A DNA stretch of 64,000 nt from Spirosoma arboris. GTDB taxonomy: Bacteria > Bacteroidota > Bacteroidia > Cytophagales > Spirosomataceae. The stretch is taken from NCBI RefSeq assembly GCF_009754945.1, contig NZ_WPIN01000012.1, positions 186,001 through 250,000 on the forward strand, written 5' to 3'. Positions 32,833 through 40,846 of this stretch are shown here, one piece after another. Position 1 is the first letter of the stretch; every line of letters begins with the position of its first letter. The notes under the pieces were generated by a model. It was not told where the DNA came from, did not search any database, and saw only the letters and a list, made by a program, of their open reading frames with translations. Position numbers and translations under genes: made by a program.

Positions 32833-35463
32833 TTACTCGCTTCGCAAGCTTTTTACAGGATTTACCAGAGCCGCTTTAATACTCTGAAAACTCACAGTTA
32901 GCAAGGTGATTACCAGCGCTCCTGCGCCTGATACGGCAAAAATCCACCAGGACAATTCCGTTCGGTACGTATACTTCTGGAGCCAGCCCGATAGAAAATA
33001 CCAGGCAATGGGCGTAGCGATGCCAAACGCAATGATGACCAGCACCACAAAATCTTTAGAGAGCAATCCCCACAGATTCAACACCGATGCGCCCAGCACT
33101 TTGCGAACGCCAATCTCTTTGGTACGTTGCTCAGCTACGTAAGAAGCCAATCCAAACAGACCCAGACAGCTAATGAAGATGGCCAGGATGGCGAAGAAAC
33201 TAGCTAGTTTGCCAATACGCTCTTCGGCGGCAAATTTCAAGTTATACTCCTGGTCAGCAAATTGGTACTCGAAGGGCGCCGATGGAATGAGCTTTTTGAA
33301 AACCGCTTCAATTTTTGGCAAGGCTTCGCTGGCACTTGTGTTCGGGTTGATTTTAATATGTATCCAGTTGGTGCCTCCATGTGCCCGGATCATAAAGATG
33401 GTTGGGAAGATCGGCTCGTAGGGCGACTCCATAACCATATCTTTAATGACGCCTAAAATTTTGTAATTCATAAGCGGCATTTCCTGAAATTTCCAACTCA
33501 CCGCTTCACCAACCGGACTCTTTAAGCCCATGTATTTGGCAGCCGCTTCGTTGATCACCATTCCTGACGAGTCGGACGTAAAGTCTCTCGAAAAATCGCG
33601 ACCTTTTACAAATTGCCAGCCTACGGTTTTCCCATACTCGGGCGTTACGACTAACGTGCCGAAACTATCGGTTAGCGATGGACTTTTGCCTTTCCAGCTA
33701 AAGCCCCCGTTTCCTGACCATACTTCGGTTACCCGCCCCATCGACTCCGCCATTTCCGATACGACACCGGTCTGCTTCAGCTCATTTCGAAGGATTTCGT
33801 GTTTTCCATAAAAATCATCCGATTTCATCGAGACCAGGAGTAGCCCATCACGTGTATACCCGACCGGGCGATTCTTCGCATACTGAATCTGACGATAGAT
33901 AATAATGGTGCCGATAATAAGGGTTACGGAAACCGTGAATTGCAGGACCACCAGCACCTTACGGGGTACAGCCGCAAATCGCCCGACTCTAAACGTGCCT
34001 TTCAATACTTTTACAGGTTGAAAAGAAGACAGATAAAGTGCGGGATAACTACCTGCCAGAAGCCCCGTTAGACCGATAAAGCCCAGACTCACCAACCAGA
34101 ACCAAAGATTACTCCAGGGAATGACCATTTGCTTGGCAGCCAGCTCATTAAACCAGGACAAAGAACTTACTGTCAGAAGGATGGCCAGTAAAAAGGCGAC
34201 AATAACAACCAGAAAAGACTCACTATAAAATTGATTGATCAACTGACTACGTATCGAACCTACCGCTTTTCGAATCCCAACTTCCTTTGCCCGTTTTTCG
34301 GAGCGGGCTGTACTTAAATTAATGAAGTTGATGCAGGCCAGCAGTAGAACGAATGCGCCAATAATTCCAATTAACCAGACCTGTTGAAGCGGTGCGGTAT
34401 CAATTACCCCTCGCTTATAATTATGCAGATGCCAGTCCCGCATCGGAAGCAAAAAGACCTCCGGCTTACGCTTGATTTCTTCTTTAAAGTTCGCCAGATT
34501 TTTTATTTCGGCATCTTTTATCGCGGCAGAGACTGTCTCAACATCCGTGTCTGGATTGATTTCTGCGTAGATTTTCAAAAAATGATTCGCCCAATCATTC
34601 ATGGCGCGCTCCTGAATCCAGGGATTATCTGAAACCCATAACTCAAACGGTGCGATGAACTTAAGATCGTGAAAATGAGTGTTCTGCGGCAAATCTTCAT
34701 AGACCCCCGTCACTTTGACGTCTAGCTTGTTGTTGATTTTCATCAACCGATTGATGGGGTCAGCGTCGCCAAACAGCGCGTTGGCCGTTGCTGCCGACAG
34801 CATAATTGCATGGGGATCGGTCAGCCCCGACCGGCTTCCATGAAGCATCTTCAAGGTCAGCATTTCGGGTGCATCGGCATCCATAAACAACCCCTTCCTC
34901 GACACCTTCTTATCACCAGCCGACAGGACATTATCAATGTCCCATGAGGCCATCACAATGTGTTTGAAATAGGCCTTATAGTTCTTTTTAAGCTCAGTAC
35001 CCAACGGAAACTGCACAGATGAATTCACGCCAACGCCCTGTTCGCCATACTCAAATGAGCGTACCTGAGCAATCCGGTCGTAATGTTTATGGTAGGTATT
35101 AAAGGATAGTTCATCATAAATCCAGAGGCCAATGAGCATTGCTACAGCCATGCCGGTTGCCAGTCCGCCAATGTTGATGAGTGAATAGGCCTTATGCCTG
35201 GCCAGATTCCGAAAAGCGATTTTCAAATAATTACGTAGCATGTCTGTATTTGTTGGTTTAGGAAACTCAGATGATTGTCGTTTAATAATTGAGGGTCGCA
35301 CATAGGCCAGCACTTCACGCCAGTAGCGCCGTCGGGCTCTAGCTTCTCCCCACTGCTGCGCCCAGAGTGCATAGCGTTCGTGCAAGTCACCGAGCACCTC
35401 TTCCCGAAGGTGAGGAGCGCAGAACCAGCTCAGCAGACGGTCAGCGAAGCGGGGCGGGGTCAT
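32833..35463 (-). CDS. P4: prefix-domain FtsX permease with two modules
   Basis: 876 aa from MTPPRFADRLL. The prefix has the WAQQWGEARARRRYW variant, then a FPKPTNTD linker and Met75. TM1 is NIGGLATGMAVAMLIGLWIYDELSFNTYHKHYDRIAQ. Coupling motifs are KEVGIRKAVGS and KEIGVRKVLGA; it ends PVKSLRSE. The last 130 residues are almost the same as in P1, while the periplasmic domains have diverged, as expected if these face different ligands. It starts 81 bp after the P5 stop. Confidence 0.93.
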   Translation of the reverse strand: MTPPRFADRLLSWFCAPHLREEVLGDLHERYALWAQQWGEARARRRYWREVLAYVRPSIIKRQSSEFPKPTNTDMLRNYLKIAFRNLARHKAYSLINIGGLATGMAVAMLIGLWIYDELSFNTYHKHYDRIAQVRSFEYGEQGVGVNSSVQFPLGTELKKNYKAYFKHIVMASWDIDNVLSAGDKKVSRKGLFMDADAPEMLTLKMLHGSRSGLTDPHAIMLSAATANALFGDADPINRLMKINNKLDVKVTGVYEDLPQNTHFHDLKFIAPFELWVSDNPWIQERAMNDWANHFLKIYAEINPDTDVETVSAAIKDAEIKNLANFKEEIKRKPEVFLLPMRDWHLHNYKRGVIDTAPLQQVWLIGIIGAFVLLLACINFINLSTARSEKRAKEVGIRKAVGSIRSQLINQFYSESFLVVIVAFLLAILLTVSSLSWFNELAAKQMVIPWSNLWFWLVSLGFIGLTGLLAGSYPALYLSSFQPVKVLKGTFRVGRFAAVPRKVLVVLQFTVSVTLIIGTIIIYRQIQYAKNRPVGYTRDGLLLVSMKSDDFYGKHEILRNELKQTGVVSEMAESMGRVTEVWSGNGGFSWKGKSPSLTDSFGTLVVTPEYGKTVGWQFVKGRDFSRDFTSDSSGMVINEAAAKYMGLKSPVGEAVSWKFQEMPLMNYKILGVIKDMVMESPYEPIFPTIFMIRAHGGTNWIHIKINPNTSASEALPKIEAVFKKLIPSAPFEYQFADQEYNLKFAAEERIGKLASFFAILAIFISCLGLFGLASYVAEQRTKEIGVRKVLGASVLNLWGLLSKDFVVLVIIAFGIATPIAWYFLSGWLQKYTYRTELSWWIFAVSGAGALVITLLTVSFQSIKAALVNPVKSLRSE

Positions 35464-35466
35464 AGT

Positions 35467-35546
35467 GAAGAATGTAGTGTTAGAGTGAAGAATAAATAAT
35501 CAACGTCCAATCATTTTTAAAATCTATTTATCACTCTACATTCTTC
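35467..35546. repeat. hairpin at the P5/P4 junction, GAAGAATGTAG type
   Basis: GAAGAATGTAG (35467-35477) and CTACATTCTTC (35536-35546) are perfect 11-bp arms around 58 nt of AT-rich DNA. The right arm overlaps the P5 stop. I find no second copy of this family in the array. Confidence 0.55.
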
Positions 35547-38193
35547 ATTCCGAACGAAGTGATTTAACGGGGTTCATCAAAGCCGCTTTCATACTCTGGA
35601 AACTCACCGTCAGCAACGTCAATAGTAGCGCACCAGAGCCCGACAAGGCAAAAATCCACCACGAAATCTCGGTTCGGTACTCGTATTTCTGAAGCCAGTT
35701 GGTAAGGAAATAATAAGCGATAGGTGTGGCGATACCAAAGCCAATACCGACCAGAACCACAAAATCTTTCGAAAGCAATCCCCACAGATTCAGTACAGAC
35801 GCGCCCAGTACTTTCCGAACACCAATTTCCTTCGTGCGCTGCTCGGCCACATACGACGCCAACCCAAACAGGCCCAGACAGCTAATCAAAATGGCCAGAA
35901 CAGCAAAGAACGAAGTCAGTTTTCCAATACGTTCTTCCGTACGAAACTTGGCGGCATATTCATCATCAGCAAATTTGTATTCGAAGGGTGCCGACGGAAT
36001 GAGCTTTTTAAAGACTGCTTCGATTTTGGGCAACGCATCGCTGGTGCTTATGGCCGGGTTAAGTCTGATATTGATCCAGTTAGGATTCCCAAATAAACAA
36101 AAGACGGTGGGTTTGATCGGCTGAAATGGCGACTCCATGACCATGTCTTTTACTACCCCTATTATTCGAAACGGCTTTTCTATATTGTTCGTCATCCATT
36201 GGCTTTTCCAGTGAATCGTTTCGCCAACCGGCTTCTGCAAACCCATCAATTTGGCAGCCGTTTCATTAATGACAAAGCCACTGGAATCTGAAGCAAATTC
36301 TTTCGAAAAATTGCGCCCCGCTACAAACTGCCAGCCTACGGCCTGGGCGTATTCGGGCGTAATCGATAAAGTAGCAAATTGGTCGGTCGACGCTGTCGTC
36401 AGACCTTTCCATCGGAAGCCCTCATTTGTCGACCAGACCCCTGTAATTGGACTTTGTGATTCGGCCACGTTGGTTACAGCACCCGTATTTTTCAATTCGG
36501 TACGTAACAAATCGGTTTTTCCGTTAAAATCGTCCGACTGCATGGGTACCATCAACAAGCCAGCCCGCGAGTACCCAATCGGGCGATTTTTGGCAAATTG
36601 AACCTGACGGTAAACGACGAGCGTGTAGATAATCAGCGAAATAGAAACGGTAAACTGCATTATGACTAACACCTGACGGGGCAGGGAGGCAAAGCGTCCC
36701 ATCTGCACTCTCGCTAACCCGGCCCCTTTCAATACCTTGACTGGCTGGAAGGATGTTAAATACAAAGCCGGGTAACTACCTGCCAGCAAACCAGTCAGTA
36801 ACATGAACCCGAGACAAGACAGCCAGAAAAGCCCATTTCCCCAAAGGATCGTCATTTGCTTGGCAGCCAAATCGTTGAACCAGGGCAAAGTCATTGTTAC
36901 AAGTAGGATTGCCAGCGTAAAAGCCAGCAATACGACCAGAAAAGATTCGCTAAAAAACTGGCCAATCAGTTGAATTCGAAGCGAACCAATCGCCTTTCGA
37001 ATCCCTACTTCCCGGGCCCGTTGTTCGGAACGGGCAGTGGACAGATTCATGAAATTGATGCAGGCCAGCAACAACACAAAAAAGCCAATTAAGCCAACTA
37101 TCCAGACGTATTGAATAGGCCCATCGCTAATAACCCCGTTTTTAAAATCGGAATACAAATGCCAGTTACGCATGGGATTCAGCCACATTTGCGGGTTCGT
37201 TGCAGCTTCTTCCTTCATGCTCTCCAGGCGCCTGATCACATTCAGTTCCGAATCTTTTATGCTGGCCGTGACCTTGTCGAAATCAGTATTGGGCTGAATT
37301 TCTACATAAATAAAGAGCGCATGGTTGTCCCATTTTTTCTGGCTCATATAGGCATTCGTCGCCACGAAATAATCCCAGGATGCCAGAAACTGAGTGTCCT
37401 GTAGTTGCGTATTCTGCGGTAAATCTTCGTAAACTCCGGTCACACGTACATCCTTATCGGTACTGATCTTCACCTGTTTACCCATTGGATCGGTATCGCC
37501 AAACAACGCGCTAGCCGTGGACGCCGACAGCAAGATGGATTGTTGATCCTGTAAGCCTGCCCAAGTTCCTTTGAGCATGTGAAGCGTAAATAGTTCAGGC
37601 GCTTCGGCCCCAATAAATCGTCCTTTTTTTGAGAGCTTCTTTTCGCCAGAAGAAAGGATATGATCACCTGTGTGCGTAGATGTTACAATATGCTTAAAGT
37701 GACGTTTGTAGTTTGTCGTCAATTCATGAATGAATGGATAGGGTAATGATTGAGACGTCTTTGTCTCGTCATGCACAACCTGATTTTGCATGATCTGTGC
37801 AATCCGGTCGTAGTTTTTATGGTACGTGTTAAACGACAGTTCGTCATACACCCACAAGCCAATGAGCATCGCTACAGCCATGCCCACAGCCAGCCCGCCA
37901 ATGTTGATAAAGGAATACCCTTTGTTCTTGACAAGAGTCCGAAAAGCGATTTTCAAGTAATTTCGTAACATATCAGTAGTTGTTGGGTTTGGGTAGGCTG
38001 AAGGTTGTCGTTTGATAATGGAAGGCCGCACATAGGCCAGCACTTCGCGCCAGTAACGCCATCGAGCATTAGCTTCTCCCCGCTGTTGCGCCCATAGTGC
38101 ATAGCGTTCGTGCAGGTCGCCGAGCACCTCTTCCCGAAGGTGAGGAGCGCAGAACCAGTTCAGCAGACGGTCAGCTATATACGGTGGTTTCAT
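35545..38193 (-). CDS. P5: prefix-domain FtsX permease with two modules
   Basis: 882 aa from MKPPYIADRLL (three upstream codons rejected). The prefix has WAQQRGEANARWRYW, then a YPNPTTTD linker and Met75. TM1 is NIGGLAVGMAVAMLIGLWVYDELSFNTYHKNYDRIAQ. Coupling motifs are REVGIRKAIGS and KEIGVRKVLGA. Between the modules there is an insert relative to P1 and P4 (VLKGAGLARVQMGRFASLPRQ). It ends PVKSLRSE and is closest to P4, its neighbour, and P9. The gap to P6 is 39 bp and has no clear hairpin. Confidence 0.93.
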   Translation of the reverse strand: MKPPYIADRLLNWFCAPHLREEVLGDLHERYALWAQQRGEANARWRYWREVLAYVRPSIIKRQPSAYPNPTTTDMLRNYLKIAFRTLVKNKGYSFINIGGLAVGMAVAMLIGLWVYDELSFNTYHKNYDRIAQIMQNQVVHDETKTSQSLPYPFIHELTTNYKRHFKHIVTSTHTGDHILSSGEKKLSKKGRFIGAEAPELFTLHMLKGTWAGLQDQQSILLSASTASALFGDTDPMGKQVKISTDKDVRVTGVYEDLPQNTQLQDTQFLASWDYFVATNAYMSQKKWDNHALFIYVEIQPNTDFDKVTASIKDSELNVIRRLESMKEEAATNPQMWLNPMRNWHLYSDFKNGVISDGPIQYVWIVGLIGFFVLLLACINFMNLSTARSEQRAREVGIRKAIGSLRIQLIGQFFSESFLVVLLAFTLAILLVTMTLPWFNDLAAKQMTILWGNGLFWLSCLGFMLLTGLLAGSYPALYLTSFQPVKVLKGAGLARVQMGRFASLPRQVLVIMQFTVSISLIIYTLVVYRQVQFAKNRPIGYSRAGLLMVPMQSDDFNGKTDLLRTELKNTGAVTNVAESQSPITGVWSTNEGFRWKGLTTASTDQFATLSITPEYAQAVGWQFVAGRNFSKEFASDSSGFVINETAAKLMGLQKPVGETIHWKSQWMTNNIEKPFRIIGVVKDMVMESPFQPIKPTVFCLFGNPNWINIRLNPAISTSDALPKIEAVFKKLIPSAPFEYKFADDEYAAKFRTEERIGKLTSFFAVLAILISCLGLFGLASYVAEQRTKEIGVRKVLGASVLNLWGLLSKDFVVLVGIGFGIATPIAYYFLTNWLQKYEYRTEISWWIFALSGSGALLLTLLTVSFQSMKAALMNPVKSLRSE

Positions 38194-38232
38194 AAGGTGC
38201 AAGATGCCTGGGGCAGGACAAGAAGTGCCGTG

Positions 38233-40833
38233 CTATTCAGAACGTAACGCAGTAACTGGATTCATTAAAGCAGCCTTTACAGATCGGTAGCCTACGGTTA
38301 AAATGGCAATGATGAATGTGACTGAAATCGCTAAAAGAAAGATTCCCGCGCTGAGCTTGATCCGATACTGAAAATCCTCCAGATAGCGATTCATAGCCCA
38401 CCATCCAAGCGGGGCCGCTATGGCAAACGCAAACACGAGTAACTGGGTGAACTCTTTTCCAAATAGCCATATAATTTGGCCGGAATTGGCTCCCAATGTT
38501 TTTCTGACGCCAATTTCTTTGATCTTTTGAGTCGCCATGAAGGAGATCAATCCGTACAACCCCAGACAACTAATGAAGATAGCAATGCCCGCAAAAAGCT
38601 CAATGAGTTGCAGGATCAGCTTGTCGGTTTCATAGAACCGGGCAATCTGATCGTCAAGAAACTGGTAAGAATAGACGTTGGCGGGATACATCTCACTCCA
38701 GATCTTTTCGATCGAAGCCAGGGTATTCGGCAGGTCTTTGGGATTGACTTTGATGGCGCAATTGACATAATTACTAACACTGGTTGTCAGGCAGACAGCA
38801 TCAATAGATCGGCGGAATGACTTATTGTGAAAGTCTTTTAACACGCCCACAATAGTCCCTGTTTGTCCGTTGATGCTCGCAGTTTTACCCAGTATTTGCC
38901 GGGGATTTCGAATTCCTAATTTTTTTACGGCCGTTTCGTTCAACAAATACTCCCGCGTGGTATCTGACGGGTACAGATTTCGGCCTGCTATTAGTGTCAG
39001 GCCAAACGTGGCTACATAATTGGGATCGCCCGCCTTATAGTAAATCGTAAACTTTTCGGGTTCCGGGCGCGAATCATACTGGATTCCCGTATCAAAATTA
39101 TTTTCTGGAGAGGCCGGAGCCGCATTGCAGAAGGCGGCTTTTTTCACGCCTGCAACCTGCGATAAACGAGCGCTCAACGTGCTAACCTGCGCCGACGAAT
39201 GCTCTGGCACAGGTAGCATAACGATGGCATCTTTATTGAACCCCATATCGGCCTGACTGTTATAGCGCATTTGGCTCATAACCACAATGGTACCAATAAT
39301 GAGCGTCTGTGAGATGGCAAACTGCGTAACAACGAGTACGCGTCGCACCGAAAAACCACCGGCCTGTTTAACCGACAGCTTCCCTTTGAGCGCCAGAATA
39401 GGCTGAAAACCACTGATAATCAATCCTGGATAGGAACCGGAGATAAACGTAACCAGGACGACTAAAGCCGGCAAAAACGTAAGTAACCGGTAATCACTCA
39501 ACAGATTGAGCGTGAGCCGGGTTTGCACTAATTGATTCAGGTAAGGTAAAGCCAGATAAGCTACCCCTAAAGCAATCACAGCAGCGATACTGGCAATGAG
39601 GGCTGTTTCTGTAATAAACTGCCTGAAGAGTTGTATCCGTAAACTCCCCAGCACTTTGCGAACGCCAATTTCTTTTGAGCGGCTTACCGCCTGCGCGGTT
39701 GCTAAGTTTATGAAGTTAATACAAGCCGTAACGAGCAGAAAAAGCCCAATTAATGACAGCGTCAGAAGCTGATTTTTGGTAATAAAGCCCCCCAATTTAG
39801 GATTGACATGAATATCGGCCAGTGGTTGTAGTTTAAATCGAAAATTGCCGGCTTCCTTCGCGCTATAGTATTTTTTGTTGAGACTCGTCAGTGCTTTCTC
39901 TACGTTCGCTGCCGACTCTCCTGCTTTTAATTTCAGGAAACAATTCATTCCTCCGTAAATACCCCCCCAGGTATCCAGCCAGGGATTGGTTTCCTTAAGG
40001 GTTACATACGACAAATAAATTTCCTCCCGACGATCCGTATTGACGGGTAAGTTTTTTAGTATTCCCGTAATCCGGAAATTGGTTTTGTTATCCAGTCGAA
40101 TAAGTTGGCCGATGGGCTCCTGCCGGCCAAAATATTTAGTAGCCAGATTCTGTGTAATCACCGCCGTATTCGGTTCTTTAAGCAGGTTCTTTTTGGAGCC
40201 CGCTACCAGCGAAAAATCCATTAGCTCTAGAAAAGCAGCCTCGGCATACGCTACGCCATGAGCTTCCTGAAACTTTTTATTCTCTTTCGATGCAGGCAGC
40301 GAGATCAGACCACCAAAGCCAACAACGCGGGCAACTTTATCGAAAAAGGGGTAATCCTGTTGCAAAGCTTGTCCCAAAGGCGCCGGAACAGAGCCAATCT
40401 GATTGTCCTGGTCTTTAGGCATTTCGGCAATGACACGATATAGTCGATCGGCATCTGGTTGAAACGTATCAAAACTCAGATGGTAATTCACGAACATAAA
40501 GATGAGTATGCCACAACTCATGCCGAGCGCAAGACCTAGTATATTAATGAGCGAATACGATTTTTGGCGCATCAACGTACGCTGGGCAACAGTGAAATAA
40601 TTCCGTAGCATAGCTGTATTTGTTGGTTTAGGATATAAATCAGGTTGTCGTTTCATCATTGAGGGCCGCACATACGCCAGCACTTCGCGCCAGTAGCGTC
40701 GTCGGGCTCTAGCTTCTCCCCGCTGCTGCGCCCATAATGCATACCGTTCATGCAAGTCACCGAGCACCTCTTCCCGAAGGTGAGGAGCACAGAACCAGCT
40801 CAGCAGACGGTCAGCTATATACGGCGGCTTCAT
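38233..40833 (-). CDS. P6: prefix-domain FtsX permease with two modules, P11-like
   Basis: 866 aa from MKPPYIADRLL. The prefix is array-type (WAQQRGEARARRRYW), linker YPKPTNTA, Met75 followed by MLRNYFTVAQRTL. The rest differs from its neighbours: TM1 is NILGLALGMSCGILIFMFVNYHLSFDTF, FtsX domain 1 has NLATAQAVSRSKEIGVRKVLGS, and the junction reads QAGGFSVRRVLVVTQFAISQ. All three segments match the solitary P11 best (QAGGFSLRRGLVTAQFAISQ, NLATAQALNRAREVGVRKVLGS). The second coupling motif is KEIGVRKTLGA and the end is PVTALRSE. Only 13 bp separate it from P7, the tightest junction in the array. Confidence 0.93.
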   Translation of the reverse strand: MKPPYIADRLLSWFCAPHLREEVLGDLHERYALWAQQRGEARARRRYWREVLAYVRPSMMKRQPDLYPKPTNTAMLRNYFTVAQRTLMRQKSYSLINILGLALGMSCGILIFMFVNYHLSFDTFQPDADRLYRVIAEMPKDQDNQIGSVPAPLGQALQQDYPFFDKVARVVGFGGLISLPASKENKKFQEAHGVAYAEAAFLELMDFSLVAGSKKNLLKEPNTAVITQNLATKYFGRQEPIGQLIRLDNKTNFRITGILKNLPVNTDRREEIYLSYVTLKETNPWLDTWGGIYGGMNCFLKLKAGESAANVEKALTSLNKKYYSAKEAGNFRFKLQPLADIHVNPKLGGFITKNQLLTLSLIGLFLLVTACINFINLATAQAVSRSKEIGVRKVLGSLRIQLFRQFITETALIASIAAVIALGVAYLALPYLNQLVQTRLTLNLLSDYRLLTFLPALVVLVTFISGSYPGLIISGFQPILALKGKLSVKQAGGFSVRRVLVVTQFAISQTLIIGTIVVMSQMRYNSQADMGFNKDAIVMLPVPEHSSAQVSTLSARLSQVAGVKKAAFCNAAPASPENNFDTGIQYDSRPEPEKFTIYYKAGDPNYVATFGLTLIAGRNLYPSDTTREYLLNETAVKKLGIRNPRQILGKTASINGQTGTIVGVLKDFHNKSFRRSIDAVCLTTSVSNYVNCAIKVNPKDLPNTLASIEKIWSEMYPANVYSYQFLDDQIARFYETDKLILQLIELFAGIAIFISCLGLYGLISFMATQKIKEIGVRKTLGANSGQIIWLFGKEFTQLLVFAFAIAAPLGWWAMNRYLEDFQYRIKLSAGIFLLAISVTFIIAILTVGYRSVKAALMNPVTALRSE

Positions 40834-40846
40834 AGCGGGGGTAGGG

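Noticed and set aside
37470..37667. 65-aa minus-strand frame within P5
   Set aside because: Alternative-frame shadow of the permease gene.
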